This document shows, piece by piece, positions 52,667 to 61,953 of a stretch of 64,000 bases of DNA. Below the pieces are notes generated by a model. The model saw only the letters and a list, made by a program, of their open reading frames with translations, was not told the DNA's origin and searched no databases. This DNA is from Pseudobacter ginsenosidimutans (GTDB lineage: Bacteria > Bacteroidota > Bacteroidia > Chitinophagales > Chitinophagaceae). Made by a program: the position numbers and the translations under genes. Position 1 is the stretch's first letter, and the number at the start of each line of letters is the position of its first letter. Location of the stretch: NCBI RefSeq assembly GCF_007970185.1, contig NZ_CP042431.1, positions 558,001 to 622,000 on the forward strand. The letters run 5' to 3'.

Positions 52667-53416
52667 TTATCTTAACAGGTCCCTCGATGGCATCAGGCTG
52701 ATAAATGCTTTTACATTGGCCCTGTACTTGCGTTTATTCAATTTGTAATAGAACGATCCTTTTTTGGATGTTCCCGTTTCTTTTTCTTTTTGTCTGATCA
52801 GCAGTCCAGTATCATTCAGCTTCCTTACAAAATTCCTTTTGTCCAGCTCCTTGCCATATACCCCCTGGTATAAATTGAACAACTCCCGGATGGTAAACTT
52901 TTCGCGCAGCAGTTCAAAAAGGATGGGGTGCAAGGCCGCTTTGTACCGCAAACGCTCGAGAGCCGTCTGTATCATTTTTCCATGATCGAAGATCAGCCCG
53001 GGCAGCTGGTCGAGCGAAAACCATTCCGGCCGGTAATCCTCACTCAATTGCTTTTTATATTTTTCGATATCGATCAAAGAGAAGTAGACAACGGAAATGG
53101 TTCTTTCCAGCGGATCACGATCAGGCTCACCGAACACCTGCACCTGTTCCATGTATACGCCTTCGAGGCCGGTGAGCTGTTTCAGTATCCTGGTGGCGGC
53201 ATCATCAAGGCTTTCCTTTTCCTGTACAAAACCACCCATCAGGCTCCATTTATTTTTCTCTGGTTTGAAGCCGCGATGAATGAGCAACAGACGGATCTCT
53301 TCTCCGTCAAAACCAAAAACGACAGAATCAATGGCAACTGCCATGCGTTGTGCAGATGAATATCCGGAGGGCATATACAAATATAAGTCATCAGGGATAT
53401 TGTAATCATTGCTCAA
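52667..53416 (-). CDS. Nudix-domain transcriptional regulator (NrtR/AraR-like) with inactive Nudix box
   Basis: A 249-residue protein with an N-terminal Nudix fold (about 24-150; VAIDSVVFGFDGEEIRLLLIHRG and GGFVQEKESLDDAATRILKQLTGL) and a C-terminal winged helix (about 165-235; FTIRELFNLYQGVYGKELDKRNFVRKLNDTGLL). In the Nudix box GX5EX7REUXEEXGU the first Gly and Glu remain, but RE is RI and EE is QL, so hydrolysis is unlikely and the domain probably binds a ligand. Bacteroidota members of this class regulate pentose (arabinose) use. The start is a TTG three bases after the GH2 stop; an ATG at 53374 is the alternative. It is the last gene of the susCD-GH2 operon. Confidence 0.85.
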   Translation of the reverse strand: MSNDYNIPDDLYLYMPSGYSSAQRMAVAIDSVVFGFDGEEIRLLLIHRGFKPEKNKWSLMGGFVQEKESLDDAATRILKQLTGLEGVYMEQVQVFGEPDRDPLERTISVVYFSLIDIEKYKKQLSEDYRPEWFSLDQLPGLIFDHGKMIQTALERLRYKAALHPILFELLREKFTIRELFNLYQGVYGKELDKRNFVRKLNDTGLLIRQKEKETGTSKKGSFYYKLNKRKYRANVKAFISLMPSRDLLR

Positions 53417-53419
53417 CGA

Positions 53420-56140
53420 TTATTCGGATTGTATCACCAGATTTGCCGGCTTTAATTCCGGCGAAGCAGCTTTGAGGACCAGCGTACCGGTTTTTCCTGT
53501 TTTCGCTTTAACGATCACCAATAGCAGGCCGGCATACAGTTTTTTGGGGCTGGAAATGAAAGGACTAAGATCGGCGGGATCACCATTATCCATGGCAATG
53601 ATCTCTCCGGGACCTTCGATCTCCAGGTTGATTTCGTTCAATGCATCCGGAACGGCAAGTCCATTTTCATCATTGACAGAAACTGTAATAAAAGAAAGAT
53701 CATTTCCATCGGCTGCTATTTTGCTTCTGTCGGCTTTCAATTGCAGCGCCACCGGTTTGCCGGTAGTGCGGATCGTTTCTTCCGCCCATTTCGCTCCGTT
53801 TTTATAGGCAATCACTTTCAGCTCGCCGGGCTGGTATACGATATCATCCCAACGCAGCCTGTATTCGTATTTTCCTTTTTTCTTTTTTCCCAATGATCGT
53901 CCATTCAGGAATAGTTCCGCTTCATCACCGGAAGTAAATACATGTACGGGGGTGATCTGTCCCCTACGTTCCGGCCAGTTCCAATGCGGGAGGATATGCA
54001 CCATCGGGTGTTCAGGTTTCCATCTCGACTGGTACAGGTAATATCTGTCTTTCGGAAATCCCGCCAGATCGATGATCCCTGAATAAGAACTGCGTGCAGA
54101 ATAATAGGGAGTGGGCTCTCCCAGGTAATCCCACCCTGACCATACGAATTCACCGGCTACATAAGGATGCTGGTCCTGTGAGGCAAACACCTTATCCGGT
54201 GAGGCGCCAAACGCAGCGGTGTACAATTCATAGGCGCTTACCTGTTGCAGTTTTCCATTACCTCCCACTCCTTCGCTCACGGGTGCGCTGTTACCTTCCA
54301 CTACCGGGAACAGGTAAGTGCCGCGCGAACTGAGCGCTGAAGCAGTTTCACTGCTCAGTATCAATTTACCAGGGAATTTCTCATGGAAAGCAGGATACAG
54401 CGGAGATGTTTTGATCCCTTTCAGGTGTGCATAAGCGGGAGCATCCCTGATTCCTTCGCCCTGGTAATTGAGACTGATGATGTCCATATTCCCAGAGAAA
54501 GGCATGTCTGGTTTTGCAAAATTCATGGAAGCCGTGGTGGGTCGTGCAGGGTCTTCTTCTTTTACGATGTCCTGCAATTTTTTAGCCCAGGCCGCACCTG
54601 CCTGGTCTGTATATTGCTCACCCACTTCATTGCCGAAGCTCCAGGAAATAATTGAAGGATGATTTCTGTCTCTCCGCACAAATGAACGTGTATCTGCTTC
54701 ATACCAGTCCGGGAAGATCAGGTGAAAGTCGAGTGGCGTTTTTCCTTTTTCCCAGCAATCGTGTACTTCATCGATCACGAGAAAACCCATTCTGTCTGTC
54801 AGGTCAAGCAGTTCGGGTGCTGGTGGATTATGCGCGAGGCGGATGGCATTGCAACCCAGCTCCTGAAGTATCCCGAGTTGTCTTTCTGCCGCACGCAGAT
54901 TGAATGCAGCACCCAGTGCGCCGAGATCATGGTGCTGGTTCACACCCTGAATGCGCATAGGCATGCCATTTACTATTACTCCTTTTTCCGGATCGAATTG
55001 CACATCACGGATCCCAAAAGGAGTTTCATACCGGTCTATCAGTTTTCCATTTTTGTAGAGACTGGTAACGGCCAGGTAAAGGTTGGGTTTTTGAGCGGGC
55101 GGAGGCCCCCACAGTTTTGGATCCTTCACAGTAAGGCTGGCCTCCGCTTTGCTCTTTGTATTCGCGTTTATTGTCAGGACTGAAATTCCGGTTGATGCGA
55201 TCTTTTTCCCATTTTTTACCGATGAGAATATATCTGTATTGACTTCGATCTTCTCATGTGCGCCTGTTCTGTTTTCTATTTGTACAGCAATATCAATTGT
55301 GGCAGCAGCGCTGCTGATCTGCTTCGTTGCAATAAAGGTTCCCCATTGTGCAACATGCACCGGATTCGTTTTTACCAGCCAGACATTCCTGTACAATCCT
55401 GCACCGGGATACCAGCGTGCAGAATTTGTGGGATTGTCTATTCTTATGGCCAGTTGGTTGGCTGCTCCATATTTGATATAGGGAGTAAGATCGAGGCGAA
55501 ACGAATTGTATCCGTAGGGCCAGCCACCAACAAGATTACCATTCAACCAGACCATTGCATAAGACATGGCGCCGTCTATATCCAGGAAGATCCTTCTTCC
55601 TTTATCGGAAGAAGGTATACTGATCTTTTTCCTGTACCATGCTACTCCCTGAACAGGCAATCTTCCCATACCACCACCGACGATCGCATTTTCTTCTGAA
55701 TAAAAAGGGCCTGCAATGGCCCAGTCGTGCGGCAGGTTTATCTTTTTCCATTTTGCATCATCAAAACCCGCTTGTACAAAGGGGAAATTGCTTCCCGGAT
55801 TTCCGGGTGGCCGCTGGTGGTGCCTGGAAGGGTCGCTGATAAAATCATTGGCTGAAGGCAGTATCCATTTTTTCAATGCCCTGCCGGATGAGGTCACAGT
55901 TCTCTCTTCTGTTGCTCTGGTATCGGCTACCTTGTTATCGTTACGATCAAATATTTGAGGCCTTTCATCATAGATCAATGAATCGGCTTCGCCTTCATAA
56001 CGCATGAACTGCCAGCCTTCATTGATATTGATCCTTTCGCGGTTCTTCTGCTGTGCCTTTAATCCCTCTAACAGGAAAAAACACGAAAGAATCAATACCA
56101 TCCGGGAATAATTCAACCTGAGCACAGATAATTTCATCAT
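53420..56140 (-). CDS. Glycoside hydrolase family 2 enzyme
   Basis: A 906-residue secreted enzyme. A signal peptide (MVLILSCFFLLEGLKAQ) precedes the jelly-roll sugar-binding domain (INLPHDWAIAGPFY... and WYPGAGLYRNVWL at about 245-257), a beta-sandwich, and the TIM barrel. The barrel has RIQGVNQHHDLGALG, IRLAHNPPAPELLDLTDRMGFLVIDEVHDCW, the acid/base ISWSFGNEVGEQ (Glu) and the nucleophile region LILSSETASALSSRGTY. Extra C-terminal Ig-like domains follow (DUF4982-like, about 690-900). GH2 members include beta-galactosidases and others; the locus suggests a side-chain sugar of xylan. It lies 29 bases after susD. Confidence 0.9.
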   Translation of the reverse strand: MMKLSVLRLNYSRMVLILSCFFLLEGLKAQQKNRERININEGWQFMRYEGEADSLIYDERPQIFDRNDNKVADTRATEERTVTSSGRALKKWILPSANDFISDPSRHHQRPPGNPGSNFPFVQAGFDDAKWKKINLPHDWAIAGPFYSEENAIVGGGMGRLPVQGVAWYRKKISIPSSDKGRRIFLDIDGAMSYAMVWLNGNLVGGWPYGYNSFRLDLTPYIKYGAANQLAIRIDNPTNSARWYPGAGLYRNVWLVKTNPVHVAQWGTFIATKQISSAAATIDIAVQIENRTGAHEKIEVNTDIFSSVKNGKKIASTGISVLTINANTKSKAEASLTVKDPKLWGPPPAQKPNLYLAVTSLYKNGKLIDRYETPFGIRDVQFDPEKGVIVNGMPMRIQGVNQHHDLGALGAAFNLRAAERQLGILQELGCNAIRLAHNPPAPELLDLTDRMGFLVIDEVHDCWEKGKTPLDFHLIFPDWYEADTRSFVRRDRNHPSIISWSFGNEVGEQYTDQAGAAWAKKLQDIVKEEDPARPTTASMNFAKPDMPFSGNMDIISLNYQGEGIRDAPAYAHLKGIKTSPLYPAFHEKFPGKLILSSETASALSSRGTYLFPVVEGNSAPVSEGVGGNGKLQQVSAYELYTAAFGASPDKVFASQDQHPYVAGEFVWSGWDYLGEPTPYYSARSSYSGIIDLAGFPKDRYYLYQSRWKPEHPMVHILPHWNWPERRGQITPVHVFTSGDEAELFLNGRSLGKKKKGKYEYRLRWDDIVYQPGELKVIAYKNGAKWAEETIRTTGKPVALQLKADRSKIAADGNDLSFITVSVNDENGLAVPDALNEINLEIEGPGEIIAMDNGDPADLSPFISSPKKLYAGLLLVIVKAKTGKTGTLVLKAASPELKPANLVIQSE

Positions 56141-56169
56141 GGTCCTTTTACAAGCTTCTCTATAACTAA

Positions 56170-57918
56170 CTATTGCGGGTAACCGGGATTCTGGTTCAGC
56201 TTATTCATATTATTCCTTTCGATCTCTCCTGCCGGAATAGGCCACAGGTTGTAATGGTCCTGCACCTGTGCAGCATAGAATGGATTGCATTTACGCATCC
56301 TGTCGGCCCATTTTCCCAAACGCATCAGGGTGAGCATTCGTTTTTCTTCCACACCTAGTTCTCGCAGTCTTTCATCGAGGATGTAATCGATATTCACATC
56401 TGCCGCATCAACAGAGCCGGCATTGGACCTGGACCTCACCACATTGATATCGTTAGCGGCAAGATCAGGCCGGTTCAATCCTAATTGTGCTTCGGCTCTC
56501 AGCAGGTAAGTTTCTGCCAAACGGAACATGTATTGGTCCAGGTAAGTTCCACCAGCACCTCCCTTGAGCACTAATTTGCCAACAACGTCAGAGCTGGCCG
56601 GGTTATTCAGCAAACTCGCAGGGTGCGCAAATGGTGTGGTAGCTTTTGACTGGTAAGGATACAATGCTCTTTCGGCTACTCCTGGCTTCAGTACAGCATT
56701 ATTGAAGCCGGTGGCCCCGGGAGGCAGATTCTTTGTAGAGAAGACCTGTCCATATAAAGGACTTGCGGGGTTTGTACCGATAAATTCTCTTACAAAATTG
56801 TGGTTGGCATTTCTCATATCTGCTCCTGAATTTTTCCAAACTGTATCGGCAAACCATGGATCCGGTGCCATGAATCCAACACCACGGCCTCCGGTAAAAT
56901 CACTGACTGGCCACTGGAATACAGAAACGCCATTTACTTTAATATCTCTCATCAAAGGAGTGTGAACGCGTTCGAGTGCATAGAAAGCCTCGCCTTCAAA
57001 AATGCTTTTGGTAGTGCTATTGCCACCACCCGGAATATCTGTTTCGAATTGGATCACCCATAATGCCTCCTTGTTACCACCTGTCTTCCTGTTTTGATTG
57101 CGTGGCTGGAAAAGATCCCAGTATACATCACCTGCAATAGCCGGATAGATCCCGTTAGCGGGTATACCATCTTTCCTGGATCCGAACCTTGCTGTCATCA
57201 ATGCCATATTCGGATCAGAGATAACAGCGGTTGCTGCATTTTTTGCTTTCTCATACTGTTTGGCCGAGTTGCAGACTTCCGCCAGTAAATGATAAGCTAC
57301 CAGGTTTGAAATTTCACCATCGTTCACTTTATCGATTGTGGGCAGGTTGGCAGCAGCAAATTCGAGATCAAGAATGATCTGTTCATACACCTGCTCCCTG
57401 GTTGACTGAGTGAAATCAGTTTTGGGGCTTTGGATCTCTTCCAACACCAGCGGAACATTTGCATAGAGATAAGCCAGGGCCCGGTACCCGAAAGCCCTGA
57501 AGAACCTGGCCCTTGCTTCAAACAATAGTTTCTGCTCATCAGTAAGAGTAGATGCCGGCAATCGACCAATAATGGTGTTTGCTTCTGAGATGAACTTATA
57601 ATGCGCTCCCCAGGCAAAAGTAACTTCACCCGCTGTAGGAGCGATCTGACCTGGCAGATTAGGTGCACTGGATTGAACATCCAGGTATGCATCCGTACGA
57701 TACATGTACCAGAAAGGCATGTAGTCGTTCACTGTATAATAATGCGCCCTTATTCTTCCATACATGTTCGATATGGATGCCTTGAAATCGGCTTCCGTTT
57801 TGAATGCATTGGAAGTGCTCAGAAAGTCTACTGCCGTTTCGTCCAGGAATGTTTTTTTACAAGACACTGTACTGGTGGCCAATAAGCCGAGCAACAGTAA
57901 TATTTTGATCGTTTTCAT
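56170..57918 (-). CDS. SusD/RagB-family glycan-binding lipoprotein
   Basis: A 582-residue outer-membrane lipoprotein. The lipobox LATSTVSCKK gives the lipidated Cys near residue 20, followed by FLDETAVDFLSTSNAFKTEADF, the usual SusD opening. The helical TPR-like core has AFRAFGYRALAYLYANVPLVLEEI (compare FLRAxyYfxLv...) and the C-terminus has YMFRLAETYLLRAEAQL, LNVVRSRSNAG-like (INVVRSRSNAG) and DERLRELGVEEKRMLTLMRLGKW, diagnostic for SusD/RagB. It caps the SusC channel and binds oligosaccharide at the cell surface. ATG 57918 is used over the longer frame to 57942. Confidence 0.95.
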   Translation of the reverse strand: MKTIKILLLLGLLATSTVSCKKTFLDETAVDFLSTSNAFKTEADFKASISNMYGRIRAHYYTVNDYMPFWYMYRTDAYLDVQSSAPNLPGQIAPTAGEVTFAWGAHYKFISEANTIIGRLPASTLTDEQKLLFEARARFFRAFGYRALAYLYANVPLVLEEIQSPKTDFTQSTREQVYEQIILDLEFAAANLPTIDKVNDGEISNLVAYHLLAEVCNSAKQYEKAKNAATAVISDPNMALMTARFGSRKDGIPANGIYPAIAGDVYWDLFQPRNQNRKTGGNKEALWVIQFETDIPGGGNSTTKSIFEGEAFYALERVHTPLMRDIKVNGVSVFQWPVSDFTGGRGVGFMAPDPWFADTVWKNSGADMRNANHNFVREFIGTNPASPLYGQVFSTKNLPPGATGFNNAVLKPGVAERALYPYQSKATTPFAHPASLLNNPASSDVVGKLVLKGGAGGTYLDQYMFRLAETYLLRAEAQLGLNRPDLAANDINVVRSRSNAGSVDAADVNIDYILDERLRELGVEEKRMLTLMRLGKWADRMRKCNPFYAAQVQDHYNLWPIPAGEIERNNMNKLNQNPGYPQ

Positions 57919-57967
57919 GAAAACAGTATAAATCGTTAGCAATTGTTTCGTACTCAGAAAGCAACAT

Positions 57968-60900
57968 TTAATAAGTGATGTTCACGCCGATGGTGAAAGC
58001 CCTCATTACAGGCCTGCCATCCACTGTCAATCCCTGCACCACTGTGCGCGTGACATTATTATTGTCGGTCACTGCCAATTCGGTTTCCGGGTCCCAGCCA
58101 TTCCAGTCTGTCCAGGTGATCAGGTTTTTGCCACTTACATATACATTGAGCGCCTGGAAGGGGATCTTTTTGATCAGTCTGCCCAGATTGTACGACAATG
58201 AAATATCCTGCAGCCTGATAAAACTTCTGTTTTCCCACATTCCATATTGATTGGTGGCAGGATTATTTACGTTTACCCCTGCCGTTATTTTAGGTTGAGT
58301 TCCTGAAATGATGCGGGGATATTTTCCACCCGGATTTGCAGGTGACCAATAACTGACCTGCACCAGATCGTTATTGCGGATGGCATTGTCGTCACGGAAG
58401 TAGCTGCGATTATTATTACCGAGATAGCCGTCCTTACCCCCCTGGATAGCGTTGATGAACACCATCAGTGAGAATCCTTTGTAGCTAACTGTATTCATCC
58501 AGCTGAAACGGTAACGGGGGTTTCTGTCGCCCTGGAACATACGATCATTTTCAGGAGTGATCTGGTTGTCTCCATCACGGTCAAGCAGACTCATGGATCC
58601 AACAAAGAAACCGGGAAGCGGTGTGGACCCAATTTGATAGATGCCGGTCGTTTTATAATCGTACACTGTATTCAATGGTCTGCCGATATAAAGGTTACTG
58701 GAGATGAGATCGTCTTCCACTCCATCCTTGTTGGCATCAATACCAGTGAGTGAAACGATCTTATTGGTATTCTTCCAGAAATTGAAGGAGGTGGTCCAGT
58801 TGAAATCACGCTGATCGATCACACGATAGGAAACAGACGCCTCAAATCCCTTGTTGCGCAGCTGTCCGAGATTGGTAAGAATGCTGGGGAATCCTGTAAT
58901 TTCGGGTAGCGCTACCGGATAGAGAAGGTCATGTGTATTATTGATATAATACTCCAGGTTACCAGACAACCTGTTGTTGAATAAACTGAAGTCCATTCCA
59001 AGGTTCACTCCCTTTGTTCTCTCCCATTTCAGATTTGGGTTGCCCAAAGCCGTCACTTGTTGTCCGAATGCTGTTGTGCCGCCATCGCCATATACATATG
59101 CGGCTCCGGTGATCACTTTCGCTATTGAACTGTACCTGGAGGTCATGTTGCCGCTTTCACCATAACCAGCACGCAGTTTTAGTGTGTTCAGGAACGTTAG
59201 ATTCTTCATGAACGATTCACTGGAAATCACCCAGCCCAATGCCAATGTGGGGAACAATGCATACTTATGATTGGCAGCGAAGCCGGAATAACCGTCCCTG
59301 CGAACAGTAGCTGTGAGCAGATATTTATTATCGAAACTGTAATTGATCCTGCCCATTTGATAATTCAATGCTTCTTTCCATCCACTGGAACCGGCAAACT
59401 GAATGGCGCCAAGCGTCAGGTTGTTATAGCTCAGGTTCAGGCGATCGAACCCTGTGGCCCTTGCCCCGGTGGAATCATACCTCCGCTCGATAGCACCATA
59501 CACCGCTGTTGCAGTGATGCTGTGATCGCCGAAACTCTTTGTGTAAGTAAGGATATTATCCAGTGTATAGTCGTAGTAATGGGTGTTGCGCTTATATGCT
59601 TCACCTGTGCGGTTGGCGCCATAAATGCTGGAGCCATACTGACGAAGTCCTGTATAATTGTTGCCAAAGTTCAAACGATAGGTCAATCCTTTCAGGAAAG
59701 GGAAGTTCATTTCAGTATATACATTGGCGAACAGATAAGTGCTTCTGTCGAAATTATCTACATAGAAAGTATTGAATGGATTGGGCATTACCGTATTGGT
59801 GGGAAAAGGAATGAGCTCCCCTTTGTCATCGAAAGGCTTTTGGAGCGGCGACATGAAGATAAGGCCACTAATGCCGGGCTCCGCCCCATCCTGGTTGACG
59901 AAGGAACCATTCGATACCAGTCCTATCTTCCACCAGTCCAGCGCCTTTATTTCCAGGTTGGCCCTTACAGATCTTCTTTTGAAGATATCGTTCATGATAA
60001 AACCTTTCTGATCAACATAGCCTCCGGAAAGCAGATAGTTGAACTTATCTGTCCCCCCCGAAATGCTGAGATTGCCTTCATAGATAAGGCCTGTTTTTGT
60101 GCCTTCATCCCACCAGTTGAAATTATTGGGCAGGAGTCCTTCACTGTTGCGCATAGTGGCATCCACGAAATTGGTTACATCAAAGCTTTCATTAGGTTTC
60201 GTGTATTCGGGGCCGGTATATGACTGGTTATAGTAAGCTTCCCTGATATCATTCAGGTATTCATCCCGGGTTCTCGGCCTCAGATCAACATTAGGTTTCT
60301 GTGAAGTGTAAGCGCTGGAGAAAGCTACACGTGGCCGCTGGTTGTTGCGGCCTCTGCGGGAAGTGATGAGGATAACCCCGTTGGCTGCCTGCGCTCCGTA
60401 GACTGCCGTGGAGCTGGCGTCCTTCAATACGTCGATGCTGGCAATATCATCGGGATTGATGGAAGACAATGATCCCGTGAACTGGATTCCATCCAGGATG
60501 ATCAGTACACTCGTGTTACCACCGATGGTGTTGATACCACGGATGGAGATGGGAGGCGTTCCACCGGCATAGGTGGAAAGCCCTACATTCAAACCGGGAA
60601 CGGTACCCTGCAGCATTTGACCGATATTGGTGTTGGGCGCTTCTTTCAGCGCTTCCAGGTTTACACTGGCAACAGCGCCGGTTACATCTTTCTTCCTTTG
60701 GGTACCATAACCTACAACCACAACCTCACTCATATCCTGCGCCACTGTGAGCAATTCCACTTTTATAGTATTTTCATTCCCGACAATGATCTCATTATTG
60801 ACATATCCCACATTTGAAATAACTAGCACGGCTCCCCGGGATGCAGTAATGGTGAAGTCACCGTTGTCATTGGTGGAGGTTCCTGTATTGGTGCCTTTTA

Positions 60901-61093
60901 CCTGTACCGATGCTCCTGATACAGGCGCACCCGTTTTGGTAGTAACCCGGCCTTGAATCTTTTTGTCCTGGGCAGACGCGGGCAATACCCAGAGCAGGCA
61001 AACAGTCAGCAGAGATACGAACAGTAACCTGCCCGGGGATAAGCAGGTTGGATTGGTCGCATTTCCTCGTTTCGCAGTTGTTTCGTTACGCAT
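57968..61093 (-). CDS. SusC/RagA-family TonB-linked outer-membrane transporter
   Basis: A 1041-residue channel. The signal peptide (LLFVSLLTVCLLWVLPASAQ) is followed by CarboxypepD_reg (KIQGRVTTKTGAPVSGASVQVKGTNTGTSTNDNGDF), a TonB box (SEVVVVGYG), and the plug (VASVNLEALKEAPNTNIGQMLQGTVPGL and IDVLKDASSTAVYGAQAANGVILITS, the SusC signature). The long barrel ends ...RAFTIGVNITY with a terminal aromatic residue. It imports oligosaccharides captured by the SusD partner, 49 bases downstream. It is first in the susC-susD-GH2-Nudix operon. Confidence 0.96.
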   Translation of the reverse strand: MRNETTAKRGNATNPTCLSPGRLLFVSLLTVCLLWVLPASAQDKKIQGRVTTKTGAPVSGASVQVKGTNTGTSTNDNGDFTITASRGAVLVISNVGYVNNEIIVGNENTIKVELLTVAQDMSEVVVVGYGTQRKKDVTGAVASVNLEALKEAPNTNIGQMLQGTVPGLNVGLSTYAGGTPPISIRGINTIGGNTSVLIILDGIQFTGSLSSINPDDIASIDVLKDASSTAVYGAQAANGVILITSRRGRNNQRPRVAFSSAYTSQKPNVDLRPRTRDEYLNDIREAYYNQSYTGPEYTKPNESFDVTNFVDATMRNSEGLLPNNFNWWDEGTKTGLIYEGNLSISGGTDKFNYLLSGGYVDQKGFIMNDIFKRRSVRANLEIKALDWWKIGLVSNGSFVNQDGAEPGISGLIFMSPLQKPFDDKGELIPFPTNTVMPNPFNTFYVDNFDRSTYLFANVYTEMNFPFLKGLTYRLNFGNNYTGLRQYGSSIYGANRTGEAYKRNTHYYDYTLDNILTYTKSFGDHSITATAVYGAIERRYDSTGARATGFDRLNLSYNNLTLGAIQFAGSSGWKEALNYQMGRINYSFDNKYLLTATVRRDGYSGFAANHKYALFPTLALGWVISSESFMKNLTFLNTLKLRAGYGESGNMTSRYSSIAKVITGAAYVYGDGGTTAFGQQVTALGNPNLKWERTKGVNLGMDFSLFNNRLSGNLEYYINNTHDLLYPVALPEITGFPSILTNLGQLRNKGFEASVSYRVIDQRDFNWTTSFNFWKNTNKIVSLTGIDANKDGVEDDLISSNLYIGRPLNTVYDYKTTGIYQIGSTPLPGFFVGSMSLLDRDGDNQITPENDRMFQGDRNPRYRFSWMNTVSYKGFSLMVFINAIQGGKDGYLGNNNRSYFRDDNAIRNNDLVQVSYWSPANPGGKYPRIISGTQPKITAGVNVNNPATNQYGMWENRSFIRLQDISLSYNLGRLIKKIPFQALNVYVSGKNLITWTDWNGWDPETELAVTDNNNVTRTVVQGLTVDGRPVMRAFTIGVNITY

Positions 61094-61328
61094 TTTTTTG
61101 GCAGTTTAAGCAATGTAGAAATATAGTGATAGGGAGTGAGCTGCCGGGTATGACACCTGGAACAGCGAATAAAATTTGTAAGGGAGTATATGAGACAGCG
61201 AAGAGAGATCCGGAACATTACACATTCCCCTCTCCATGTAAGCATACGCAAAGGAGAAGGAAAACAAAGCAGCAGGGGAAAAGACGGCATGAGCTGTTTC
61301 ATATAGCAGTTGGCTTGACCGTTTCAAT

Positions 61329-61364
61329 CGTTATAACAAGCATTTCTCAACACTTGCTATAACG
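61329..61364 (-). ncRNA. Hairpin in the susC leader
   Basis: A 12-bp stem, 61329-61340 with 61353-61364, around a 12-base loop. One pair is G-U on the minus-strand RNA but an A-C mismatch on the plus strand, which suggests it is an RNA structure near the 5' end of the susC transcript, or part of the promoter. Confidence 0.4.
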
Positions 61365-61387
61365 AATATAGTGAAATTTCCCAAAAT

Positions 61388-61401
61388 TACAACCGATTGC
61401 A
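61388..61401. promoter_or_regulatory. LacI-type operator, copy 3 (susC)
   Basis: TACAACCGATTGCA, one base different from copies 1 and 2. It overlaps the inferred -33/-7 region of the susC promoter. Confidence 0.7.
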
Positions 61402-61764
61402 ATTTTTTTGATAAAAAAGCATTCTTGACAGGCTCAGACAGAATTGACTGATGTACAGCAGGTTCTATTACATCAGTTGATCGCTGCCCTGATACAGGTC
61501 TGATTTATTCTTTATACTAACAAGCAAGTCAGCTCTGCACCCCGGCTCATACATATATATAATACGTATCAAGAACAGCTAAGAATAGCTTCCATCCTGC
61601 CTTCCATGCAAACTCAAATAAAATGCGGCAGAGAAATGTATCTAAAACACAGGTTGTTTAGAAAGAAGAACAGCGGCGACAACGGAGACCTGCAATTCCA
61701 TGCTCATTAAATTGATCAATTGCCGAAAAAAGCATTCTCTATTCTAATTTTTTCCCGATATTTA

Positions 61765-61778
61765 AGCAACCGATTGCA
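61765..61778. promoter_or_regulatory. LacI-type operator, copy 4 (esterase unit)
   Basis: AGCAACCGATTGCA, one base from copies 1 and 2, about 175 bases before the esterase ATG. No strong -7 box is visible downstream. Confidence 0.7.
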
Positions 61779-61953
61779 AAAGAAAAATGATTATTACTGG
61801 TTTAAGGCCCGAAAAATGAAGACTATACGGATCTTTCCAGCCAGGCGAAGCGGAGAAGCCGCCCAACCAAAATAATAATAAAAGGCCGGCCTCCTTTTTG
61901 TCTTCGGCATAGCAACCAGCCGCCAACTAACGAATGCGAAACTTTATTGAGAA

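Larger units (their letters stand above)
61094..61953. other. Divergent control region between susC and the esterase
   Basis: 860 bases without a credible gene, AT-rich. It contains two LacI-type operators (61388-61401 and 61765-61778). Minus-strand promoter boxes for susC also lie here: TTG in the operator, then TATATTCG at 61363-61370 spaced 19 bases; TAATTTTG at 61382-61389 is an alternative -7. A hairpin lies at 61329-61364. Depending on the promoter used, the susC leader is about 260-285 bases long. Confidence 0.55.

Noticed and set aside
61048-61362. 104-codon plus-strand frame and 73-98 codon minus-strand frames in the susC leader
   Set aside because: No similarity or start context; the region is better explained as leader and promoter.
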